Shown here in pieces: positions 49,770-61,395 of a DNA stretch of 64,000 bases. Position numbers and translations under genes: made by a program. The notes under the pieces were generated by a model, which was not told where the DNA came from, searched no databases, and worked only from the letters and a program-made list of their open reading frames with translations. Numbering within the stretch: the first letter of the stretch is position 1; every line of letters begins with the position of its first letter. This stretch comes from Ananas comosus (lineage: Eukaryota; Streptophyta; Magnoliopsida; Poales; Bromeliaceae), in NCBI RefSeq assembly GCF_001540865.1, contig NC_033623.1, positions 13,247,278 through 13,311,277 on the forward strand, written 5' to 3'.

Positions 49770-52700
49770 ATGAAGCTTTCGACGATCGGTTTCGGCCAAC
49801 AGGAGGAAGAAGGAGGTGAGTACCTGACGATTCTTTGATCGAGTAGTAATTGATCTTGTTCACTTGTTGATCACGATTACTATGGAAACACGCAACAGGG
49901 GAGGAGGAGAAGCGATGCTTGAACTCGGAGCTGTGGCACGCGTGCGCGGGGCCTCTTGTGTGCTTGCCCACGGTGGGAACGCGCGTCGTCTACTTCCCTC
50001 AGGGCCACAGCGAGCAGGTGAAAGATCCATCTCTCATTTTCATTTCACATTTCCCCTCCCCCCCATTAATCAAAGCATTTTATAGCAATTCAGCTACATA
50101 TCCTTTACTTTGATTCAGGTTGTTGCATCGACGAACAAGGAAGTGGAAGGGCACATCCCGAATTACCCGAATTTGCCACCGCAGTTGATTTGCCAGCTCC
50201 ATAATGTTACAATGCGTGTGAGTTTTAGCATTCTTTCTCTTAATGTGATTCATGTAACGTGGGTTTGATGGTTCTTAGGAGCTTTGATGTTGCAGGCAGA
50301 TGTGGAAACTGACGAAGTCTATGCGCAGATGACGTTGCAACCTCTAGGCCCGGTAAATCTGTTATCTAATTCTTGTTCTTTTTGTACCTATGTTTCCTCT
50401 CTTGGAATCCTGGCCCTTTTATAATGAAAAAACAAACTGTTGTTTTTAATTAAATACTGACTATTGATTCTCCTAAACTCAATTTAAGCGTTTCTAGCTT
50501 TGCATTTTGGCATAGTGCTGTGGTGGTAAAAAGCTTTGATTATTACGGAGCTACTGTGGATAGCACAAATTTGCGGTTGCGGGCCACTCTGGAGCATTAA
50601 AGGCGGCAGCAAACGGCTCGCTTCTGCTGTTGCGGACCTAACTGCGGTGATAAGCTAGGCTAATCAGACTCTTAAGTGATTGATTTTTTTATGCAGCAGG
50701 AGCAGATAGATAGCTTCCTTTCAATTGAGATGGGTATAGTGAGCAAGCAGCCAACAAATTACTTCTGCAAGACTCTGACGGCAAGCGATACGAGTACTCA
50801 CGGGGGATTCTCTGTTCCCCGCCGTGCTGCTGAGAAGGTGTTTCCTCCCCTGGTATGTTAGGATTCAGCAAATTACATGAATTTTCTTGTCAAGATTTAT
50901 TGGCTGTGGAGTATTTATTATAAGCTTATGAAGAAATTGACCCTGGTGTTGGTTGTAGGATTTCACTCAGCAGCCACCAGCGCAGGAGCTCATTGCGCGT
51001 GATCTTCATGATGTTGAATGGAAGTTCAGGCACATCTTTCGAGGTAAGGAGAAGGTAGGGAAATAGATCTGTGCCGTGGTTGAGGTATTGGCAAGAATGA
51101 ATGCTGATGCACATGAGGGATTAGTGTAACATCTTCGGGAGTCGGTGCTTGTATAACATATAGATAAATTGGTTATACATGTTAAGAGTAGTGCTTATAC
51201 TTAGTTTGATGCCCATAGATGTTAGATAAGATGGATAAGAACGCCAAATTATGTATTCAGGCATGTAGCATTTTTATGGCTGGAAAAAATTGATTGCATA
51301 TCTCATGATATAGGTTGGGTTTGAAGGTAGTTAGATAAGGCATTTCTTTGATTCAATACAGTGAAAAAAGTTGATGTTCTTGAATATAAGAGGGGCCCGA
51401 GGAATTGACAATAATATAACAGTAGAGTTGTAAATAAGCAAGATTATCTATTAAAGAAATTTTGTTGAATAAGGACTCTTTTGAATGGTATAACAGAATG
51501 TATTCTGTGGCATGAACAGTTATAAAAGAGATGCTGTTTCTCACCTTTGATCGAGATTAACTGCCAAAACTATCTTCTTCTTTGAACTATAGAATGAGTA
51601 ATTTGGATCATCAATTTGAGCAACCCACCGACCTTAATGTGAATCCTGGGACAGAATGCATTGTTTATGCCCTTATCAAATGTATTTTTACATGTACATA
51701 TGAACGTGTGCATGCACACATGTAAATTGTTGTTTGGCGTTCCAACATCCCTTTTCNGATTATCTATTAAAGAAATTTTGTTGAATAAGGACTCTTCTTG
51801 AATGGTATAACTGAATATATTCTGTGGCATGAACAGTTATAAGAGAGATGCTGTTTCTCACCTTTGATCGGGATTAACTGCCAAAACTATTTTCTTCTTT
51901 GAACCATAGAATGAGTAATTTGGATCATCAATTTGAGCAACCCACCGACCTTAATGTGAATCCTGGGACTGAATGCATTCAAATGTATTTTTACATGTAC
52001 ATATGAACGTGTGCATGCACACATGTAAATTGTTGTTTGGCGTTCCAACATCCCTTTTTCTTTTCAAAATAGTCAAACTTCTAGCAGTGGTAAAGTTGGG
52101 TAATTGGAGTAAACTGTTGCATTCAGTTCTTCAGTGTTATATGATTCTTCATAAGAGAACTGAGATTACATCAGTTTTTGAAAAAATTGTATTTCATCTT
52201 TCTGGTTGTAGGCCAACCTAAAAGGCATCTTCTCACGACTGGCTGGAGTGTGTTTGTCAGTGCCAAGAGACTTGTTGCTGGGGATTCTGTTCTCTTTATA
52301 TGGTTGAGATTTTTATAACCTTTTATTTAAATTGCTTGGCCGATAAGTAATGTCTTCTAATTAGGCTGGGACATTTATTATCTGTGTTTTCTCTATTTAG
52401 GAATGAAAAAAACCAACTTCTGTTGGGAATTCGACGGGCTAATCGTCCACAGACTGTACTGCCATCATCTGTTTTATCAAGTGATAGCATGCATATTGGA
52501 CTCCTTGCAGCTGCGGCTCATGCTGCTGCAACTAATAGTCGATTCACCATATTTTACAACCCAAGGTAATAGCGATACTGTTGCCCCTTACGTGGCCAAT
52601 AGTTTTCATTTTTAGCACAGATTTTCTAATACCATTTATTGTCCAGGGCAAGTCCATCGGAGTTTGTTATACCACTTTCAAAATATGTCAAAGCCGTATT

Positions 52701-55700
52701 TCATACTCGTGTATCTATCGGTATGCGATTTCGCATGCTCTTTGAGACCGAGGAGTCCAGTGTTCGTAGGTAAGGTAATGGTATCTTGCTAAGAACATTT
52801 TAATTTGCTCATGACTTTATTCCATATTTAAGTATCAATTTAGTCACAGATCTAAATATAATGATCAATTTATTGACTAGAGTGGTGTTCCTATTTGGAG
52901 GATAATGTTATCTTATGGTGCATTCTTCCAATTTATGATATAACATTTCAAAAAACATACTGTAACCTGAATGTCATATGTTTGCAAGGTACATGGGCAC
53001 AATAACAGGTATTAGTGACTTGGATCCTTTGCATTGGCCAAAATCTCACTGGAGGTCAGTCAAGGTGCGCATCTTATTATGTCTACAGCATTAAACTGGA
53101 ACAGAACCCATCAATAGTTTGGTTTATATTGCAAGTTTTCTTGGAAAAGATTGTTTGCTCAATGAAGTTTCTGGGTAAACATAACCCAGCAATAAATTGT
53201 TAAGGTCTGCTCAAATTTACGCATCTTTCATTGCAATTTAATAAGTTTTAATAGCCTTTTGTATATTTCACTTTTTCTGCTTGAAATAGACTCACTCACT
53301 TTTTTAGTCATGTTTGGTGGGAAAGCATAAGTAACACCTATGATAACTTCTGATTTTTTTTTTTTTCTGTGCATCTTACAAGTGAAATATATAGCCCCTT
53401 AGCATACAAAGTGGGGCTTGTATGAACCTTAGTGTCATACCCAACCATATTGACCAATTTGATTGTTGATTTGTTTACAAGTATTCCTAATTTCCAGCCT
53501 TCTATTTTTTCTCATTGCTAGCTGAAATATTATAATCCCTATATTGATTGTTTCTTTACAAGTATCGTCAATCCCTAGAATTTCCCAATCTTCTAATTCA
53601 AGATGGATTGCGATTACTTACTGCAAATTCTCATTATATACGTAAACTTGAACTAATATATCAGATGTAGCAATGTAGGTAGGTTGGGATGAATCCATGG
53701 CAGGTGAGAGGCAGCCTAGAGTTTCATTATGGGAAATTGAGCCATTAACAACATACCCCATGTATCCATCATTGTTCCCTCTGAGGCTCAAGCGTCCTTG
53801 GCAGCCTGGAGCACCATATTCTCAAGGTTTGTTTATTGCCTATTGGCCTATAATTATCGATTCCACCGTCTTTCTTAATTTTTCCAGGTTAATGTACAGT
53901 TTGTCTCTTAGTGAGCTACACTATAGATGCTATGTGAAAGTACTTTATCGAAACCTGCAATTTTATCAATGTGAAGTTCTTTACCAACAGAAAATCAGGC
54001 ATAATTTTCGGGTATTATTTATTCTCATATTTTTTTTAACTATATTTCATCCTTTCATGTCTTTTTCTTTTAGAGAATAAAGAACTCGAGAGCAATTCCC
54101 CGATGTTTCTAAGAGGGGGTAGTGGAGAACGGGGCATTCAGCCTTTTAATTTTCTGCCTTTTGGTGTGAACCCCTGGGTTCAACAGAGGTCAGAACCATC
54201 ACTGCTGGAGAATGAGCTTAATCAGTACCAAGCAATGTCTAGTTTAGCATTTCAGGACGTGGGGGGTCGGAACCATCTGAAGCAGCAATTGCTGCAATAT
54301 CTTCCACAAGAACCGTGCAGAATTAGCCCACTTATACAGCAACAAATTGTTCACCAGGCTCTTCAACAGCCAGTCATTTGTGATCAGTCGCACTGTGCAT
54401 CAGAGTGCAATTTTCACTCTCCTCAACTGCAACAGACACATACTGAAATTGCAGAGATGTCTCAGATACCCAACAACAGAATGAAGCAGCAGCAATCATG
54501 TTTTCCTTCTCAGCTGTATGAGAAAACAATCCTTGCTGACCCAATCGTGAACTTCTCATTAGCTTCTGCACCAAGTAGTGTCCAGGGTATTTTAGGAGCT
54601 GAAGGAAATGGCAATATGTTGAACCTTTCTAGACTTGGTCTTTCCATGATAAGCCCACAGAATAAGCACCAGGATCAGCAACAATGGGAGCCAAAATCTA
54701 AGGTGTCACATGTCGCTTCTTTTGGCAGCTCGTTGGAAACTGAGAATCATCAAGATCAACATAATCAGGATCTCTTTGGTGTTAGCCAATGTTCACCCAC
54801 TGTTCTTCCATATCCACTACCTTGTCAGATAACAAGCAATGTTATTGGAAATGATGCATCTGCAGTGCCATATGCTGTAACTTCTTTTCAAAATTCTTTA
54901 TATGGCTACATGGAGGAAGCATCTGGACTCCTGCAAAATGGAGGAGAGACTGATCCACAAACTGGAACATTTGTTAAGGTACAACAGCGAATCAAAATAG
55001 TTACTTCATGATGCCTAGGTTAGTAAGTGATATGTGTTGGCTTGTTCAGGTTTATAAATCAGGATCAGTTGGGAGGTCTTTGGACATCGCTCGATTCAGC
55101 AACTGCATGGAGCTACGTGAGGAGCTGGGTCGGATGTTCGGTATTGAGGGTCTTTTGGACGATCCTCTTAGATCAGGCTGGCAGCTTGTATTTGTCGACA
55201 GGGAGAATGATGTGCTTCTCCTTGGAGACGACCCTTGGGAGTAAGAAACTCTTTTGAAGCAGAACTAGATGCAGAGATAAATGGATTATTGTTTGCATAT
55301 TTTAGCAGAATAAGCTTGTTGTTATATTATCCTTTATGTAGTGTTTGCTGTTTTTTGCTTCTGCTCTCATTCTATTGACTGCTATCTCTTGCTCTGATTA
55401 GGTATCAATGTTAAGACACATGCCATTTGCTGCCTTCATGAAAGATTTCTTGCATGTTAACTCGTAGTCTGGAATTTATAGAAATAATGATGATGACTTA
55501 TTTGTCTGTTGACACTAAGCTAAACACTTTGTATAGAAGTATGAAATTGAATCATGGAGGTCTTTATATCAGTTTTCAACCATGGGATATGATCTACAAC
55601 ATCGAGTCAAGTTATTTGTTGATACTAACTTTCTTGTCCTAAAGTACTTTCTCACCATCTTCTCATGTGTGATTATCGGGGTGCAACAAACCCTCTTGGT

Positions 55701-56368
55701 CAGTCCCTGATGTTGCCGTCATATGCATTCATGTGTCCTAGTCTCTTTAGGGTAAACATTTAGGTCAACTTCCAAAGGCATGACAATAATCCAAACAGTT
55801 ACTATCCTCCTGTCTGTTCGTACTCCTTGATAGATTGAGGGTAAAACCCAAGACGTAGAATCAGTTGGCCTTATGTGATAACAATACGTCTTCTATAGGT
55901 GACTTTGTTACCAACTTTGTCACCATATGTGAGATCCCAGGAGTCCACTAATCTAGCGACTTCATGAAACATGCCGTTTACCATGCAAAATGCTCAGGCC
56001 TAATTTACCAATACTTGTTGTAGTGTTTGTACATCCAAGAGTCTTTCAATTTTCTTGCTATATGGGACTATTGGATTGTGAAAATTACTCAAGCAACTCT
56101 GATAGTCCAGCTTCTTTTTGAATTACTTTTTGTTAGAAAATAGCATTTAATTGCTTTGACTTTTCTTCTTTCCGCTGTCATTAGTGGTTTTGCACAAATC
56201 TTGTGTAGTGAAGCATTGGTTTAATTTTGTTTTGAACATAGAGGAATTTCATATGTGAGATATGCTCTTTTTTTTATTGTTTTTGGCTCTTATTGTAGGT
56301 CATTTGTGAATAATGTGTGGTACATAAAGATACTCTCACCTGAGGATGCGGAGAAAGCAGGAGTTTGA
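49770..56368 (+). CDS. Auxin response factor, ARF6/ARF8 type, 776 residues
   Basis: Fourteen exons with consistent phases: 49770-49815, 49899-50017, 50119-50217, 50296-50352, 50697-50852, 50959-51043, 52212-52302, 52401-52565, 52647-52769, 52989-53064, 53679-53826, 54074-54978, 55050-55240 and 56299-56368. The start [15 protein letters not shown] is typical of the ARF6/8 clade. In order: dimerisation arm ([17 protein letters not shown]), B3 DNA-binding domain from about residue 130 ([19 protein letters not shown]), ARF ancillary domain to about 336, a Gln-rich activating middle region in the 905-bp exon, and a C-terminal PB1 domain (from about 691) with the acidic [14 protein letters not shown] motif. 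It binds auxin response elements in the nucleus and is held in check by Aux/IAA proteins through PB1. The protein ends soon after PB1 ([10 protein letters not shown]), shorter than many ARF6/8 proteins. Intron 6 is inflated by a duplicated segment. Confidence 0.96.
51442..51756. repeat. Left copy of a duplicated segment in ARF intron 6
   Basis: Starts GATTATCTATTAAAG and ends at the N (51757). Repeated at 51758-52060. It holds ATTGTTTATGCCCTTAT-type sequence that is missing from the right copy. Confidence 0.88.
51758..52060. repeat. Right copy of the duplicated segment in ARF intron 6
   Basis: Starts GATTATCTATTAAAG directly after the N. Nearly identical to the left copy, apart from substitutions and a deletion of about 14 bp near 51980. 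Confidence 0.88.
55169..55189 (+). promoter_or_regulatory. miR167 target site in the ARF coding sequence
   Basis: The 21-nt site within exon 13 reads TAGATCAGGCTGGCAGCTTG plus T. It pairs with miR167 apart from one internal and two terminal positions, the usual pattern for ARF6/ARF8 genes. It encodes part of the PB1 domain (RSGWQLV). Confidence 0.9.
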
Positions 56369-56484
56369 ATCCTGTAATCTTCTTCGACTGGAACTGTGAG
56401 CCCCGATGGTACGTGCCTCGATCACAGAATTAATGATCTTCCTGGTAGCTTCTATGTGATATCATTAAAACTATTATTCCTGAG

Positions 56485-56486
<2 letters not shown>
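56369..56486 (+). other. Presumed start of the ARF 3' UTR
   Basis: Sequence after the TGA up to the (TA)n tract. No polyadenylation site can be fixed. Confidence 0.45.
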
Positions 56487-56526
<40 letters not shown>

Positions 56527-56529
<3 letters not shown>

Positions 56530-56594
56530 TGGGGCTACTATACTCTTATGAGTATAAGGGAGCCAATACTCATAAAAGTATAGTAGCCTGACTC
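56527..56594. mobile_element. 68-bp minimal foldback element I between (TA)n tracts
   Basis: The arms GCTACTATACTCTTATGAG and CTCATAAAAGTATAGTAGC are almost perfect inverted copies with a short spacer. (TA)n lies on both sides (56487-56526 and 56595-56620). The left end matches the element at 63398 (GGCTACTATATTCTTATGAG), so this looks like an internally deleted member. Confidence 0.75.
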
Positions 56595-56620
56595 TATATA
56601 TATATATATATATATATATA

Positions 56621-57162
56621 GGCTAATGCTACTATCCTATTAATAGGATAGGAGCACTTGTCCTATCAAGTTATTTTTGATGATCGAGATTCCGAATCGA
56701 TGATCGGAGCCGTTGAAGTTGATCTAGAGTATTTGAAATATCTAGAAACTAAATTTTATAAATTTTGATAATGGTTTATATGGTGATCAAAGTGTCGTAA
56801 AATCGACAATTTTTGACGGCCTATATGAGCCGTTTGCTTGTTTAACGGTGTAGAGCAATCCAAATTGCTTGAATTTTTGATAGAAAATTCTTTATACTAT
56901 TTAGATAATGTTTGATAACTCTGATTACGAACTGAAAAAGTCTAACCTCTATTTTAAGAAGGTTATTCATTTATGACCGTTCATTTTTCAACTCTTAAGA
57001 TGAACTTGATAATGATTTTTAAATATTACAAAATTTGGTTTCTAAATATTTCTAATTGTGTAGATCAACTTCAACGGTGCCGATTATCAATTTGAAGTTT
57101 TGATCATTCAAATCGACTTGATAGGACAAGAGTTCCAATCCTATTAATAGGATAGTAGCCGG

Positions 57163-57166
<4 letters not shown>
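56621..57166. mobile_element. Foldback element J, about 545 bp, between (TA)n tracts
   Basis: The left GCTACTATCCTATTAATAGG and GATCGGAGCCGTTGAAGTTG are mirrored by CCTATTAATAGGATAGTAGC and CAACTTCAACGGTGCCGATT on the right. (TA)n follows to 57201. Shares the middle GTTTAACGGTGTAGAGCAAT theme with elements E and L. Confidence 0.75.
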
Positions 57167-57201
<35 letters not shown>

Positions 57202-57205
<4 letters not shown>

Positions 57206-59754
57206 AATTTATGTAGCCGTCAATACTAGATATATTTAGGCCTAGTTTGGGTTTGAGGTGTCCAAACGCAACCGCTTTTACAATTTGGAAGGCTCAAAAA
57301 TCCATAAGAACTTCAGAATTTTTCTTCTTCAATGGTATAAAATAATGGCGGAAACCGCCAGCAGAGAAGCAAACACCACTAGCTTCTCCGGTGGCGACCA
57401 TTGTTTTATAGCATTTAAGGCAAGGTTTTATGTGCTCGTTGACACGGACTGTGCCCACCATGTTCTCCTATGCCGGCAGGATATCAACATGATGTGACAT
57501 GCCGATTGCACGGCTCAACATCCTCTTTTCTTTGAAATCACGATTCAACGTTCTCTTTTTTTTTTAAATTAGCAAGTAGTTATTTCAATAAAATAAAAAA
57601 ATTTGATAAAGATATATAATAAGCAATTAAAATATATTGGTACTAATAAAAAAATTATTTTATATCATAGGTGTGTCGGCACATAAGTATTTTTGTGATC
57701 GACACATCATTACAACACAGTACGAACTATATCGTATCATGCCAGCAAGTTTTCAGCATAATCCTGTACGACAACACTTAAAATCCTTAATTTAAGAAAA
57801 ATTTCATAGTGCTTTCAAATTTTTGGTCTTATAAAGTATGAAAGTCGGTGCTTTTGGTAATGCAATCCCAAACTAGAGCTTTGTCCATTAACTGGTAATA
57901 TGTGTGGGGAGCTACCCCGGAGACAATGATTAACACCTCTGACAGAAAATAAAACAATGATTAACAGCTCTTACAGAAAATGAAGTTTATATGCATGTGA
58001 ATCATATTGTAGGTAGACAAGTGATTTGAGGGAATGTAGAACAACTATTCCACAGCAGTTCTGCAGATACACATCCTCAGTATCTAATTAGAGTTGTCTT
58101 GGCAATGTCTTGATAGGACTTTGGGTGATACCCTGCCTCTGGTCCTATGATTGTGCTATGCCACATTTGTGTGGTGCATCTTGGAACAATTTTAATCTGA
58201 AGCTAATAAATTGTATCGTTCATTTCCTTCGTAAATAGTTGATAGCATGTTATAGTAGCTTTTCTTGTCATTGAATGATGTAGCGCTCTTATGTGGTGCT
58301 CGCACATTAACTGGCAAATACTTCTTGAATAAACTTTTTAAAAATCTTATTACATAACTTTGCAGTATAAGAACTTGAAGATCCTCAGGGCATGCAGCAA
58401 AATTTAACCGACATAAATTGTAATTGTATTACTTTTATTGTTGCAGCAGTCTTGTTTACGTGCTTATCCCCTTTAGCGACGTGAATGTTGTAGTTTACAC
58501 CAACAGGGTAGATTTAGTGTTTATTATAATGGAGTGGGCTTGGAATCCAGTATGTTAAATTGCTAATTTTGGTCTTTCTTTCGTTGACTGGGGCCTCAAA
58601 TCTTCCCGCGAGGATACTATTTCAAGTTTCCAAAGACCCCAGTTTACCACTTTGAACAAATGCAATGCAATTATGAATTATGAATATTGCCTTTTCTCTT
58701 TCCCCGCTTTTGCAGGTCCTATACTCTCTGGTCCATAAGACCAGGCAGTTAAAACTTTCACTCTCTACTTCTCAAGGCAATGCAACCAGATATAAGCTCA
58801 ACTGTTGAGTATTCGTATGGCACATTTTGGGACGTTTTGGTATGTTTCGGTATCGTGTAGCATCAGCTTCTTATATTACCTAAGGTTAAGTGAACTCTGT
58901 TTATTTCTATTTCCTGTGGTAGCAAGCATATATGTATGTTTGTTCATCTCCCGGTGCTGATCCCCGAGCACCTGTTACTAACTCTGTTTGTGTAGTATTT
59001 TAGTTCGTACTCTTTTCTGCCGTGGGTTTCTTCAGACCCTTTTGAGCTGTCATCATGCATTCAGTTGATTTTAGTTGTGATGGTGAGGACTGGGTCCTGA
59101 TAACAGCCACTTTGTTGCTTAGTTGATGTTGTCACTTTATTTGAGTAGAGCTATCATGGTTTTAAGAGGATGAAGAGCAATCATGTTTTTTTGGTTGTCT
59201 GAATTGGTGATCAATATTGTCGAACATGTGCTTCAACTATTTAAAAGTCAAACTTCGTATGTTAAAAACTGGAATAGCTTATCTTGATTCAAATAGCAAA
59301 TAAAATGTTTTAGCAAAAATTTAATCTATATCGATACTTGTGCATAATTGAACGAACATGTGCCTTCTCAAGAGTTGTTGAACGTAAGACTCTTCATTCA
59401 TTTGGTAGATGGTATTAAATTTATGGAATTTACTAGTCAGATGTTTTTAATACAATATGGTCAATTGGAATTATTCTATTTATTAAAATAATTTATAAAA
59501 AATGAAGGCTTTCGTCACGTCCGACTCTTCTCTAATAAATTGAATTTAAACAGGAAAGTATTAACACAATAAGATTTAAGTTTTAAGAGGAAATTCTATG
59601 TTTTTTAAACGGATTCCAGTTTTGAATGGTACGTTTCCCTTGAAGTAGTGTTGCAGTATATACCTGCTTTTAGTTGTGAAAACAGGGCAAACTTGATATG
59701 CCAAATTACATACAATTTTTTGTGTTGTCGTGATTATGATTCTTTATGGAACCT
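57202..59754. other. Intergenic, possibly more 3' UTR; no gene supported
   Basis: A frame at 57258-57497 has no recognised motif. The part around 58440-59160 has the mixed composition of transcribed UTR sequence, but I can show no splice link to the ARF gene. Confidence 0.4.
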
Positions 59755-59765
59755 TCAAAATTTTA

Positions 59766-59919
59766 ACCAACCATTCCAAGTGCAAGTAGCAAAGGATTTA
59801 ATAGTTGGTATTCGAGATTTTAAGTTCGAATTTTAATTGATTTATATTTTTAGTTCAGTTTATTTTTAAATGAAATAAACAAAACATGTAACATACTATT
59901 TATATCCAAAAAAAAAAAA
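59766..59919 (+). mobile_element. SINE copy with 11-bp target duplication
   Basis: Order: ACCATTCCAAGTGCAAGTAG (A-box side), AAGTTCGAATTTTAA (B box), TCAGTTTATTTTTAAATGAA core, degraded tail and A-run. TCAAAATTTTA occurs at 59755-59765 and 59920-59930. Confidence 0.82.
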
Positions 59920-60004
59920 TCAAAATTTTAGTTTGTATAACTCTTTCCATGTTTACTTGGTGTGTTACTCTCTCTCCATTCAACATTATAATGTAAAAGT
60001 TACC

Positions 60005-60165
60005 AGCTGCTCCTAATGTTAAGTATTAGAGGGTTTGGTAATTGGTACCAAGTTTTTCAATTTTAAGTTAAAAATTTGATTATTTTATTTTTTAATATAT
60101 TTTTTAAAAATAAATAAAGTGAATAATATACTTCATTTTTCTCAAAAAAAAAAAAAGAAAAATAA
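60005..60165 (+). mobile_element. Probable highly degraded SINE copy
   Basis: The words AGAGGGTTTGGTAATTGGTA, AAAAATAAATAAAGTGAATA and a final A-run occupy the same order as in the SINE family, but the B box is lost. Confidence 0.35.
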
Positions 60166-60490
60166 AAGTTACTCGGGAAAATTAAAAAATTTAATGAGAA
60201 AAAAGGAATTGCTGATTTTGTAATTTAAGCAAAACTTTTAATTAGATATATATGACGCTTTTCGGACATCCCGAGGAAAAGATCCGAATCAGATACGCCG
60301 GCGATCAATGAGAGGTCGACACAGCTGTCGTACACATTTCGTTTCCTCCCGAAACTATAAAATGATTTTACATCCAAATTTTGTTTTATTGAATTACCGA
60401 TTTATCCCTCTACCTCTGCCGTTTCTATAGAAGCTTGCTCAGTCAACCTCCGTACTCTCCCCACTATTCTCGTCCATTCGCGTAACGCCG

Positions 60491-61277
60491 GGGCTGTTTT
60501 AGAAAATGACCCTCTAAAAAATTATAATTGGCAAAATAACTATGTAAAAATTTTATTTGTAAAACTAACTCTTCTTTTGCCACGTAGGCGCCACGTCAGG
60601 ATTTTCTTATAAAGACGGTGAATCGTTTTCTCTTTTTTCTTTTATTTTAAAGGCGGTAAATCGTTCACCGCTTTCTCCCATTTCTTTTAAAAACGGTAAA
60701 TCATTCACCGTTTTTCACTTATTTACTGTTTCTTTCTATATCTCATACAATCTTAACAACTTTTAAATTCTAATAATTTATCCATATAATTTCATATAAA
60801 GGCAGTTAAGATTATATGAAATTATATAGATAAATTATTAGGATTTAAAGGTTGTTAAGATTATATGTAATTTGTTAGAATTTTTATGTGGTTGTTAGGT
60901 TACTGTTTCTTTCTATATCCCATATAATCTTAACAACTTTTAAATCCTAATAATTTATCCATATAATTTCATATAAAGGCAGTTAAGATTATATGAAATT
61001 ATATAGATAAATTATTAGGATTTAAAGGTTGTTAAGATTATATGTAATTTGTTAGAATTTTTATGTGGTTGTTAGGATTATATATGGAATATAGAAAATA
61101 ACAGTAATAAGTTATGGGAGAAAGCGGTGAATGATTTACCGCTTCGTTCACCGTCTTTAAAAGAAATTCTGATGTGGCGCCGACGTGGCGAAAAGAGGAT
61201 TAGTTTTACAAATAAAATTTTGAGTGGGTTATTTCGCAAATTTTAAAATTTTAGAGGGTTGTTTTATAAAAAAGTCC
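60491..61277. mobile_element. Mutator-like non-autonomous element with long terminal inverted repeats
   Basis: The left end GGGCTGTTTTAGAAAATGAC and the right end in reverse complement (GGACTTTTTTATAAAACAAC) match over roughly 80 bp with mismatches; the inner part includes AATTTTATTTGTAAAACTAA on both sides. Further in, CACGTAGGCGCCACGTCAGG is mirrored by TGTGGCGCCGACGTGGCG. TAACGCCG at 60483-60490 and 61278-61285 fits an 8-9 bp target duplication. The interior holds a 177-bp tandem duplication. No transposase. Confidence 0.75.
60723..61078. repeat. 177-bp tandem duplication inside the Mutator-like element
   Basis: Units begin at 60723 and 60900 with TTACTGTTTCTTTCTATATC. Each unit is itself a hairpin (TAATTTATCCATATAATTTC versus GAAATTATATAGATAAATTA). 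Confidence 0.9.
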
Positions 61278-61349
61278 TAACGCCGCTCTCCTTCCCCCTC
61301 TCTCCTTCAAAACTCTAGGCTCCTCCAAAAACCCCAACCACCCCCTTGT

Positions 61350-61352
<3 letters not shown>

Positions 61353-61380
<28 letters not shown>
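61353..61380 (+). repeat. (CT)n tract in the leader of the TPR gene
   Basis: A CT run ends 16 bp before the start codon at 61396. A pyrimidine tract of this kind is common in plant leaders. Confidence 0.85.
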
Positions 61381-61383
<3 letters not shown>

Positions 61384-61395
61384 GAAACCCTAGCC

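Noticed and set aside
57258..57497. 79-codon frame with MAETASREANTTSFSGG
   Set aside because: No family recognised, no exon-like borders, next to transposon-rich sequence.
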